From Gyromitra esculenta (Eukaryota; Ascomycota; Pezizomycetes; Pezizales; Discinaceae): a stretch of 64,000 nt of DNA. The position numbers and the translations under genes are program-made. The notes below the pieces were generated by a model, which did not search any database, was not told where the DNA came from, and saw only the letters and a list, made by a program, of their open reading frames with translations. Shown here piece after piece: positions 1-10,629 of the stretch. Within the stretch, counting starts at the first letter, position 1. Each line of letters begins with the position of its first letter. The stretch spans positions 2,439,149 to 2,503,148 of the forward strand of contig JBCAML010000004.1 in assembly GCA_038503075.1 (NCBI GenBank). The letters run 5' to 3'.

Positions 1-1300
1 TTTGACTGGGCCACCCAGTGTTATATTAGGCTTAGCTCAGGGTAGTCGCAGGTCGTATTTGAGGAGTACATACAGTAGTTGGACTACCGATTGAAATCGC
101 GATCTCACATTTCCTCGCAATTACGGTAGCGAAATAATAAGGGTACATTTGTACTGGACATTGACTGCATGTGTCAGTAAGGGAGAACACAGGTCGCGAT
201 TCAGCCTTGCCCGTCACACAATGTTTTCCGGCATCGCCCGAGAATTCAGTGCCGCGGGAGCTGGGATACAAAACCGGGATTCGATCTCACAACGTCAAAT
301 CCTTGTGACTTCAGGCAAGGCAGAAAGTAATCAATAAGTAGATTATTTATTATCTCCTATAGTGAACATGACTGACCGGTGGTGGCTCAGGCCAAATCAA
401 TATTCGAATATAAATTTCAGGATTAAAGTGGGGATATGGTAAAGGGCTTGGAGACTTGAAGTTGATGCTTCAGCCGGTACCGCCATATAGTATTGCTTGA
501 AGTTAAAGGCTAATTTGACACCGTTGAATTGGTATATCACAAACTAAACCAGTTACCCGGTCAGTCATGTTCACTACAAGCGAGATAGTACAGTATAGTA
601 CTTATTCGCAAATCCAATTCATGTGCATATCCAGCGAAAAGTATACATACATTTACTCCAGCAAGGCGAGGATCGAAACTTGGATAAATATCGTAAGATA
701 TCTATGTCAACTAATTAAATGCCCCTTTCTAGGGATGGGAGCACGTGGTCAAGATGGGACAGCGGATTTTCCACTCTCGGAGATCACCGTAGAAATATTG
801 CATCGTCTTCATACTGCATATGCACTTATACGTATACGGGTGGCAACATACATACTCAAGAGAGACTTACAGTTAATTGACCTGTCAAACACCTTATACT
901 CTCAAAAAGTACATATCAATAAATATCTCATTGACCGCTCCCGATTGAATGTATAACCTAGTTAAATCACAGTTACGTAAAGGCCGTAATTATTGTAAAA
1001 TGTGGAACTTGAAATACTAGACCTTTGTTGGTCTTCAAGCTCGTAGCAAATGTTTTAGTACAGACATATACAGTGCTGTCCGGAAAATCTTGGCTCCCTC
1101 ATCTCTAATAAGCACGACTTGCTGGCGATTAGTGACGATTTATATAGAAGGCGATTATATAAAACTATTGGATGTTATTTGGTATGTCAGTATTCCCATA
1201 GTTTTCATTGTTTTCGATTTGCTGTTCCCTAGCTTAGTCTACAACTATTCTATTTTCTATCAGTAAGCTGTGGGGTGCCAGGACTTTGCGGACGCGACTG
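1..1300. other. Gene-free stretch, AT-rich
   Basis: Only short open frames without recognisable domains are present. From about 1073 the text resembles the end of a Tc1/mariner-type element (cagtgctgtccggaaaatct), but no matching inverted end was found, so it is at most a relic. Confidence 0.5.
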
Positions 1301-1399
1301 TACTCGCAACAAGCACGAAGAACCTGAAAATGACTTTTACTGGTAGTAATTTCTGATTCGTCTTAATCTGGCACACCCACGACTTGCCTGGTTAGCTCA
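1301..1399. repeat. Diverged partial copy of the adjacent MITE end
   Basis: Bases 1301-1399 align with 1400-1499. Both begin with tactcgcaac, share a gaacc(t/c)gaaaatg core, and later share cacgacttg. The differences I compared are mainly transitions (C/T and A/G). This is either a tandem duplication or an older truncated copy of the element at 1402-1533, and the transition bias resembles RIP-type decay. Confidence 0.6.
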
Positions 1400-1401
1400 T
1401 A

Positions 1402-1533
1402 CTCGCAACAGGCATAAAGAACCCGAAAATGCTTTTTGCTGGCAATGCTTTTTGGTTCACTCCAATCTAGCACATACACGACTTGGTTGGTTGACTCCAT
1501 TTGCATCTTCGGGTTCTTTATGCCTGTTGCGAG
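1402..1533. mobile_element. MITE 1, TA-flanked inverted-repeat element (132 bases)
   Basis: The segment 1400-1432 (tactcgcaacaggcataaag...) reappears inverted at 1503-1535 with 32 of 33 bases matching. TA lies directly outside each end, as expected for a TA target-site duplication of the Tc1/mariner/pogo group. There is no coding capacity, so it is a non-autonomous element. Confidence 0.8.
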
Positions 1534-1552
1534 TACATTGGTCGATCATCTA

Positions 1553-1679
1553 CTTGTCTTCCAGGAAAAGAACCCGGAAACATGGGAGATGTGGCTTGTA
1601 CGTAGCGGAGCCGTGTCCGATACTATTAGCATTGAAGCCACACACCCCTTGCTTCCGGGTTCTTCTCCTAGAAGACAAG
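1553..1679. mobile_element. MITE 2, TA-flanked inverted-repeat element (127 bases)
   Basis: The inverted ends are 1551-1579 (tacttgtcttccaggaaaag...) and 1653-1681 (...ctcctagaagacaagta), 27 of 29 bases matching. TA lies at both outer borders. It starts only about 20 bases after MITE 1 and shares the short motif gaaccc(g)gaa with it, which hints at a common origin of the ends. It is non-coding. Confidence 0.78.
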
Positions 1680-1728
1680 TATACAACCACATGCACGATT
1701 CACATCTCACAAATTTCCAAGTAAAGTA

Positions 1729-1964
1729 CTACGGGGGTCGGGGAAAGTCTGATGACAGGTGGCGGTGCAACTCTTTTTCCGGGTGTTCAAACTCGCTTGA
1801 ATTTCATAGCTCTACTGACTAACTTCACCCAATGTTTAATACATAGAATTTACTACCTCTTACCATCTTTACTAGGTCTCTCAGAGAGCTGTGGAGTGGG
1901 AAGAAAGACTAGCAGTTCTTACTTGCACCGCCACCTGTCATCAGACTTTCCCCGACTCCCGTAG
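1729..1964. mobile_element. MITE 3, TA-flanked element with about 44-base inverted ends (236 bases)
   Basis: The left end (ctacgggggtcggggaaagt...ggcggtgcaa) is repeated inverted at the right end with a single mismatch over about 44 bases. TA borders lie at 1727-1728 and 1965-1966. The near-perfect ends suggest a young insertion. The interior has no coding capacity. Confidence 0.85.
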
Positions 1965-2563
1965 TACTCGAGGTAGGCATGAAGAATCCGAAAATGCAGG
2001 CAGAAGCTGACCAATAAACTCGATGATGTGGCTAGGGAGAGCAAGTCAGAAAATCTTACCAACAAAAGATATTTTCAGGTTCCCAGTGCCTACCCCGAGT
2101 AAATGCGATGCACATGCGAGGTTTGTATGACCCACTAAAACTGATATCAAGATGTGGGCATTTTCTCTGATGCTAAGCCCCGCTAGCGCAACGGTTTAAT
2201 CGCAGCCTTGTCCCACTGCATTAAAGGAGTACGTAACAAATATTCTTATCGTAATCTTGTACAGTGTACGACAAAAAAGACCGAGAAACGTGAGGCTTGG
2301 GATTCGGGGCTGTTATTGGCTCCCCAGAGTTTTTGAGGAAGATTCTAGCAGTTGAATTGGCCTCAGAGCCCTGTCAGTAGGCCCTGGTTTCTCGATTATT
2401 TTTTCCTCCATACTCTATAACTAAGGATAAGCCTATTTTTAATCTCACAGCTAACATTCTAGCTCCCCAGGAAAGCTAGAGCTCTTGAAATCTAAGCCGA
2501 TTCTCAAATCGCAAACTCCACTTGTCCTCTCTACTCTCAAGGTCAACAACGGAAATATTCGCC

Positions 2564-5500
2564 ATGTCTTTCGGCTATGGGGTGGGAGACGCAATCGCTG
2601 TCATCAAAATCGCGATGCAGTTATATAACAATTTCATTGGTGCTGCGAAGGATGCGAAAAAGGAGTTCGGCGTGTTCTCACGGGAGCTAAAAAACTTAAA
2701 ATCAATGCTAGAAGGTATCAAAAGGGAATGTGGGCCCCGAGGCAAATTGATGGGTCAATCTAGTTCTGCAGATCAAGAAGCAATAGTTGGGGATCTCAAA
2801 GAAGCTGTTGAGATTACTAAAGAAAGCATAAAATGTTGGAATGCGCTACTCGGAGATTTTGCAAATCGGCCTCAAGGTGTGCAATGGAAGGTGGCCTGGG
2901 CGAAAAAGTTTCCAAAGATCACACAATGTCGAGACAGGATATATCTTCAGTCCAGGCTATTAGAGATTGCGATTCTTCAAGTCCATACGTAAGTGTAAAT
3001 ATATTGCCAATATCAAAGGTGGGAACATTAAAGATACTTACCACAAATAGATCTCAGAATTCCACGATCATCAAAGAGATAACTGAGCTAAAACTCACTA
3101 TACGGTCATTACCACCAATACACTCCCTCTCCGATACAGAGGAGCCGCTAGATCCCCAGGACCCTATTGGAAATGGGAGCACAAAGGGTTCCATCTCGTT
3201 CACGGAAGATATTTACGAGAATGAAGGCTGCAAGTCGACATTCGATGTCATATCAATAATTCAAAACATCGATGATAAAATCTGGCGCATCAGGATTCAC
3301 AATAAGCCCATTCGCTGCAAGCATCAAATACCAGAAAACACCCCGCTAGAGGAATTCACTAAACGTTTCCAGGATTCTGCCGATACTGAGAATCCGAATG
3401 AAGAATGTCTGCCGGAGTCTTGGCTTAGGGTGGGAACTTGGTGGCTTGTGAAGGTTTGAAATTCTCTTTACCTAATTCTATATCTAACTAGCGCCCTACG
3501 TATACCTGTAACACACTTATAGCTAATTCTTATCAAAATATAGTCTATTAGGCTATACGAACTTCTTGGAGCGAGTTCCATAGTACAATCCTACGTGGAT
3601 CTCTTGAAGGCTTCCTGGATACTATATAGTGTTCTTGGGATGAATAATACTGAGTCTCCAGAGACCCAGGACACAGTAAAGTCATTTTCTCCTCAAGATA
3701 GGACACTCTTAGAAAATCTAGCCAGCGTAAGCTCATTGAGGACAACATCCCGCTTTCCTTTTCCTCCCGTTAAACTCCTAATAACTGCTAGGGCATAAAT
3801 TATCACACGAATAACTTTAAAGGAAAATCAATTTTAAATGACGAATCTGTGGCCACGGCAAATTTCAGTATTTGGGAGCCCATGGCCGCCGAAGAACTCG
3901 AAACAAGAAATAACTATGAGCCTGAGCTTGACCCTCGCCGTTGGATAACTGTTGAGAAGGAACATGCGGGAGATGAGGGTGAAAATGTGCTGTATCGCAG
4001 GTATGTCAATTGTTGCCGGGAAGGAGAAAAAATACGTCTAAAATCCAAATCTACAGCTTTGTTCAAGCACAAATCGGAAAACGAGCGATGCGCCTTTTAG
4101 TAGAAGATACGGACTACATGTTGTGCCTGGTCGTTCCTTCAGGGCAAATAGACCCTACTATCATCCTATCCAATCAAGCCGGAACAATGAACCTCTCCTG
4201 TGGCTGTGAGTAATCTACCTCCCTAGTGCGAACGACTTGGTTTATAGTTCTAACGGTGCTTAGGTTCTGCTTTTCTATGGACCCATCAAGATTCACAAAA
4301 TGACACTGTCCGGAAAATAACCATCCCATTCGACAGAAGACCGGTACCTTTGACATTCAAAACACCCACAGGTACATTAGATATCTTCCTGTAAGCCGGT
4401 AGGTCAAGTAACTTATTAGTAACTTGTTAGATTACAACCAGTTCATCTCACTTGCACAAAAACATCTCAAAGCAGTGGAGGATAGGGAGCCGTCTGAAGT
4501 TGAAAATGAAATTTTTCGAAGGTACTAATATTCCTAGGTCCTCATGTTCAGCTACTTATACAGTTGATCAAATCGCGCATAGTTACTTTACAAGTGCTAA
4601 TACTGCCACATAGTATAGTTCAAGAATACGACGAAAAGAATGTCAATTCCGGTAAATCCATTCAGCCCTTAGACTCTTCAAACCATGAAAATCACTGCTG
4701 GGAGGTTCGAATTCATGAAACAATATCGGACAACTATTGGCAAACAGTACGCCGATTAACTATCTCTAGCTGCGCTAGGGCAGAAAACCCAAAATGCATA
4801 AGTTTTTGTAGGTTAGATTAAGGCCAATCCGGTTTCGGGCAGACTAACGCATATCAGTCTTACCCCCTTCAAAGGTTTATATTAGCCAGAACACAGATAA
4901 TCCGTCCGATGTAACTTTAAGGTGGTCCGATTGCAGCCAAAAAGATCCAACCCACCGTACAAATGGAAGTTTCGGTAAACTGTATACATACGTAGGTCCC
5001 CCTAGATTCTCAAGCAATTTAGAAAAAACCCTAAAGGCATGGAATTAATAGGGATTTTTCCCGGATACACCTAACCACGAAATAAAATTTAGTTTCTTGA
5101 ATGAGGAAGGTTCGAGGCCAGGCCTCTTCGCAAAAATAGCTTGGTAAACTCTAACGCCAGAATTAGATGCCACAAGTTTCTCGAACATCAATCTCTGCTT
5201 AGATATAAGCCCGCAGCCGGTATCTCGAATAGTATTGCAATCTTGGTACGCTAACCCATAACTCTCTTTATGTCTCGTGCCCAAACCACTCCCCTCCACT
5301 TCATAACTGGCCAAAAATAGATATTAATATACGAATCTCTGCGTCATGCATCAAGGTTTGGACACGAGATAAAATCTATCTCTTGTATTCGACAAAAAGG
5401 CTGATAGCAGATAGGGTTCAAAGTACATCCGAATATCGGCTTCTTCGTGTGAGCGATCTGAAGAGATCTCTACAAAATCCCAAATACTACAGAGCGCTCG

Positions 5501-6480
5501 TAGTGACCAGGTCAAAAGAGACGTCGTGGACAGGAAACCTTTCGAGGGGCATGGAGTTGTGGAGACGCTCAGATATATGCTTCTGTAAGTATGTAAGTTC
5601 GTTGGAGTTGATTCAAACGATATCTAACCTAATTTTAGTTGAACGGGATATCGACTACATCGTCAATGATCGCGAGGATAATTCTACTATTGACCTCATA
5701 GGAGTATTTTATCCTTTGTATCTCTCAAACCATAGAGACCAACCGCGAGATGTAACAACAGCTACCCCGGCCAAATTCTTACGTACAGAACGTAGCCAGT
5801 CTAGTAGAATCACCATCTCATTAACTAGTGTCAGGGAGACCGAAGAACTACAGCGCCACATATCGCCTTTATCTGGCGGTCCACGGGATACCATTGACTT
5901 ATCAAGTGCAGCTAGTGAGGTACATGGATTTATAAATGCTCTGGCAGATGACTGGAACATCATATTATCTATGTTAGTGATTATATCAAGTATTCACTAC
6001 CCAAGATTTCTAGTTTTCGCAGCTGACTTGTATCTGACCGCCCTACCTCAAGGAAAGTTCCAGAAATTGAATTCGCACAGCCATCGTTCATTCTAAAAAA
6101 GTCCAAGAGGATTGAGGTTTACCTGCAAGTATGGAGCAATAGCACATCAGAACGCTTGGTAGCCCGTCGAATCGTAGCGACCCCGGAGGATCCAGCGGAA
6201 TGGATCAGCGTTAAAGGTAAAAAAAATCTCCAGATCTCAAACATCCTAGTACTACAGGTACGAGGAAAAGTGGTTCCAAGCGGGAACAGGCCGTAGGCAA
6301 GACTCGACGGTCCATGTTATCCACACGCAAACCAATACCTTAGTGCATTATCACTTGGAATCACTTTCTCCGCACCCATACTACAGCTCTGGCTCACCGC
6401 CATAGCCTACGGGTTGGATGCGTGAATGACAAATCTATCTATCTATCTATCAGCTCTGGATCTGTTCTTTTGTCATGAAC
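2564..6480 (+). CDS. Multi-exon protein with STAND/Helo-like N-terminal helical domain
   Basis: Exon 1 (2564-2988) starts MSFGYGVGDAIAVIKIA and reads as an amphipathic helical domain of the kind found at the N terminus of fungal STAND/NLR-like proteins. Exon 2 (3051-3453) joins in phase and ends in WLRVGTWWLVK. Later exon blocks are recognisable by continuous sense. 3552-3726 contains YVDLLKASWIL. Around 3869-4003 lies RWITVEKEHAG. 4055-4209 contains YMLCLVVPSGQIDPTIILSN. Others lie at about 4260-4370, 4435-4520, 4563-4788, 4839-5037, 5383-5970 and 6060-6420. An intron at 4789-4838 restores a continuous reading (ISF/LPPSKVYISQ). Several joins (after 3453, 3726 and 4521) could not be placed with standard sites, so either tiny exons or frameshifts are present. 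No NACHT or NB-ARC ATPase motif was seen. The role is unknown; a link to heterokaryon incompatibility or immunity is only family inference. Confidence 0.5.
6393..6450. mobile_element. 5'-truncated SINE-like insertion with (TCTA)n tail
   Basis: The 58-base insert shares about 50 bases with the end of the element at 45075-45322 (accgccatagcctacgggtt..., then gtgaatga), followed by a TCTA microsatellite tail. It is flanked by a perfect 9-base direct repeat, cagctctgg, at 6384-6392 and 6451-6459. A target-site duplication, a truncated 5' side and a simple-repeat 3' tail are the hallmarks of LINE-mobilised retroposition. It lies in the last recognisable coding exon of the upstream STAND-like gene. 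Confidence 0.75.
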
Positions 6481-6769
6481 CTAAATTTATCACTAACTAT
6501 CTCCCACAGGAGCCACCGAAAATTGCTTTAGTGATGCGGCCAGGAGCAGAACCGATATCGATTCGAATCGGATGGTAATCGGAAAGTGCAAAATCTGGCG
6601 GGGCGATCGGCTTAATACAGTAGAAATGCAGGCAATAGGTGGAAGAAGCTTTGAGGTTGCCGAATTTATCATTCGATTCAAGAGCAATAGACGTACGTTG
6701 ACAAAATTTCCTCAACCTCGTCACTTCGCAACTCAATTAATTCTTTACAGAGAGAGACAACTTTAGAGA

Positions 6770-9700
6770 TTCATTCGAGCAACAATCACCAAGTCAGAGC
6801 CGAATGTCTAGTAGCGCTAGGAACAATACTTTCCATACTGCCCGTACGCGTGGGTCACATTGATAACTTCGAGGCAGCCTGAGGATGTTTTGCTACAAGT
6901 CTTTCTGCTCTAGACCGGCTAGCAACAGCCACTGAATATGGTAATTTTACTACAAATTACACACACACACACAAAGATACTACATGTAAATAGCTGTAAT
7001 GGAGAAATACGACGGAATTGACAATAATAGCTCTAGCCACCCCTTGTGTGATGGTAGACTCAAACTATACAAATCATGCAATAGACAACTGCAATGATAT
7101 GATATGAAACAGAGGAGCAATCGCCAGGCCCAGCTAACCCTAGAGGTTTGTATCTGGATAATAATACACCATGGCAAATTGAACACGAACTGAAACTTTC
7201 ACCAACTACCAAATGTTACCAATCTGAAATACGTCAACACAGCTGCAGCATGTAGATCTAGCCCAGATCATCCCAATTGCAGCGAAGGCGCCTAACCAGC
7301 TAACTACGCTGTAGTCAGCTGATATAGAGTTAAGAGCAGCTCGATCCTATAGGCTACGGGTATAGTCCTGGAGAATGCTGTCGTTCGAGCTAGGGCAACG
7401 GCAAAAACGGAAGACTTCCAGAATCCTTGTGGCTTACGCCAAGCATTCTGTGTTATTTTTAACCCAACCTTATTTGAGCCGCATCCTTACACATCAACCT
7501 CAGCCCCAGTGTGGTGAGCCCTGGCAAGTGATTCACTGAATACTCGTATATCTAATCAACATCCATGAGAATATTTCTAGCCTTATCGGCCGAATGCCTC
7601 TAGGAGATTTTCTATCCAGTATCCCTTCAAAGAACCACTGTCTACGTGCACCTATTCATTACTTTTTTACCCACCAGCAGTAGAGTAGACAAGAAATGAT
7701 TGCTCTTTCATCAATTAGCTATAGGTCAATCCAAATATCATAGCTCTATAGGATCCCTTATAGGACGGCCTACTAACTAGCTCCTAGAAAAATACAAAAA
7801 GCACCGATCCTCCCAAACATATTGAATCTAAAAAAAATCGTTTCTGCACGATCACACAACACGCATATGTCCGTTGTTACCCACCCCGGATTGCATGATC
7901 TGCGACTATGCATAAGCCACCGCTTCGAGCCCAGTATATGCACACGGCGCAAGCTGGCGGCAAGCCCTCTTACTAAATCTCCGAAGCCCACGTGTGCCAA
8001 AAGCATAGCCGATTGAAACGGGTGCCCCCATCTTTTAGCGATATACGCAACTACGCCTGTAAGGATAACTGGGGAGGAAGGTGCTTGGCGGGTAATATAT
8101 ACCGAGATCTGTTCGGCATAGCCATCTTTCGGGAGTTGGGAATTGAACACTGGCCAACCACGGAAAATAAAAGATGTCAAATAGTGAGGGTGTGACAGGC
8201 GACAAACCTGTTAAACAAACGTGGCAGTGCTTATTTTTTTCGAGTCGAAGGAAGGCTACCAGGGTTTATTTAATCTAGGAACGATCTATAGATAAATCAC
8301 ATATCCCATAATATATCGTTCAAATGCTGCCAGCATTTATCCGAGACTTCGGGGAGGCTCTCATAGCACTGAAGCCACTACAGGCGTTGTTTCGTCTAAA
8401 GGGCTTGAGTCCCCCATGGGGGACTCAAGTCAAAACCGCTTGTGTACTTGGAAATCCTGGGGTAGTTCTAAGAACTCGGGTCACTACCGGCTAAAATACA
8501 CCACACAGCCTCATGAATTATAATCCAAGGTAAATATGACCCAACAGCTGGCAGCCTTAGCACCGTATAGTAGACGCGGACGATCATATGGCGCTTAAAT
8601 TACTCAACAGAGCTGTTTTCGGCTCCTCACCACCTCCCACCCATGAATATCCGGAAAACGACTTTCACTGGCCCTTGGCCATTGCTAAGCACTGCCGATC
8701 CACCAAAAAATTCCCTGCCAGCGAATTACGTGAGCATACCGCCTATATGCTTCTGATTGCTACCTCTTCGCAATATTAGAAACCCATTCTACCAGCTTCT
8801 CCGCGGCCCGCGGACACAAAGCTTCCCGCCGGCGAGCGGGTCTGAAACTGTGGGGGGAGCCCGACGGGAAAAATTCGCCCTGCGCTTGATTTCTAAGGTA
8901 GCATTGACGAATGGAAGCACCCAACAGGTCACTTTCTAGCACTGAGGGAGCTAATTCCAAGCTAAATATACGAAAAAACATACTTTAAGAGAATCAGCTA
9001 CATATACGAAGAGATTTAGGGTTCGGTTTGGATACGTGTTCAGTGAAAGCTAATTACCTCTAATTACCACCTGAATGCCTGCAAGATACTTCATTAGCCG
9101 TAGACGGTACGTCGCGTATAGAGGCTTACAAATCAACTACTCAGGCATAGGTCCCGAAAGCAATTGGATTCATGGAAATCGCAATTGCAGCTAGCGATGC
9201 GCAGCTAGCATCAATTGCCTACGCACGCGCAACTGCCCTCGGATGTAAATCGCCGTCTAGCAATTGGGCGCAGAGGCAATATTAGGGAAAGGGATCGATA
9301 GAAGTGCAACCACGAGGACTGTGTCGCTTAACGTTGTTTAAACGGTTGCCAGGCCCAAATTCCAATTAAAGATCTCCCCAATCTAGCTCTACGGAACTCA
9401 ATCCTCCACACGCCCCACTCTCCCCTGAGGAATTATCGCAAAGGTCTAGCTGTGACGTCAAGTAACTCATTGCTACTCAGGAACCGTAAACCCTCAAGCC
9501 CATCTGAACCCCCCGTCCCCAAATAAATAAAGCTATTTCTAAAGTGATGACACGAGATTCTATCTTTAGTACACACCAGACATAGATCCAATTGGTCCAG
9601 TGACAAACACCGTGCTACCTAAGAATTCGTTCTCTAAAATCTACTAATTCCAGACAATAAACACCAATTAAACAGATGAGGCAAACAGTTAACACCTGAA

Positions 9701-9987
9701 AACCTAGTGATAACGCGATCAAGCGAAAGAAAATCCCCCCGCCAGCCTAATATATCCTTCTATCAATATTCCACCTTTTCCCATTTCGATCTCCATCACT
9801 GCCTCGAGTTCAAGAGCCATAAACAGTAACCCTCCCGTCTTCCATTTCCCCATGACTTTCCCTGAGGAACATGCATTGCCTGTTCGCCACCGTCAGTGTG
9901 AAACAATCATGTTCAAGTCAAGCACCAAACACATAGCCTTCATCGGGATGACACACTACCCGGCTTAGCGAAAGCCTTTAGTAGAAC
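6770..9987. other. Gene-free stretch
   Basis: No reading frame here has a recognisable domain. The longest (7773-8180, minus, 135 residues) has no start context, splice signals or composition that I can defend. A CA repeat lies at about 6960-6973. Confidence 0.5.
8404..8429. repeat. Perfect 26-base palindrome
   Basis: The text reads cttgagtccccc followed by atgggggactcaag and is identical to its own reverse complement over 26 bases, centred between 8416 and 8417. It has no loop. It could be a joined pair of element ends, a dimer protein binding site or a cruciform-forming site. No gene adjoins it closely. Confidence 0.9.
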
Positions 9988-10629
9988 TCAGGGCATTTTG
10001 TGGCGTGATGCATCTAAGGCTGTCAAGAACTCCCCAGGGATATCGACATGCGTATTGTCATAGAGATCGCCATTGATATTCAGGGAAACATGTCCGGGTG
10101 GGGATTGGTGCTCGTACTGTTCTCTAGAATAGCAATCTGTGACTAACAATAGGATGAATTGATCCCCCGAGGCCTTTGCATGAAAGGGTTTGGTGTCATC
10201 GGTAACAGACATCCCTTTAGTAGCAAATACCTCGTCACCAGACAGACGCCTTACGTTAGTCTCGGGGGCCCAGGAACATGAATGGTAGTTGGGGGATAGC
10301 ACAGCACGATGAGAGTCAGGGTTCGGGGGGGAATGGTTCAATTGGCAAAAGATTTCTCAGTAGCGTGCATAGTTTCTTGACGTACCCTGTGGGAAAATCC
10401 ACAACCTACGCATATGCGCATGATATTGTAGCTGGCTACAAAACCCCCCGCAGATGAATATATGGCCTCGAAATATTTCCGTCGTCGTCGGAGTTGTCCG
10501 ACCGGATAATTTCTCAGCATTGGTTACGACTAAATAGCCAACTGCCGGTTTCCAAGTGAGTGCGGGGGGATTTTGTCGAGGCCTCCGAGATAAATCTAGA
10601 CATATACCATCGAACGTCCAGAGCAGCAA
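9988..10629 (-). CDS. Possible unrecognised gene (two open blocks)
   Basis: Two neighbouring minus-strand frames look protein-like. The upstream one (10629-10357) begins MLLWTFDGICLDLSRRP. The downstream one (10341-9988) contains GDQFILLLVTDCYSREQ and ends LTALDASRHKMP. A good donor (gtacgt) after the first block could join them, but I found no convincing acceptor. I do not recognise the protein. It could equally be a gene relic or chance open frame. Confidence 0.2.

Noticed and set aside
2176..2260. tRNA-like start (tagcgcaacgg resembles an A-box)
   Set aside because: No B-box or acceptor stem could be paired downstream.
2266..2410. Possible inverted pair acgacaaaaaagaccgagaa / gtttctcgattattttttcc
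   Set aside because: The match is short and gapped and the borders show no duplication, so it is too weak to call an element.
7773..8180. 135-codon minus-strand open frame
   Set aside because: There is no recognisable domain, splice structure or start context, and opposite-strand frames overlap it. It is likely chance.
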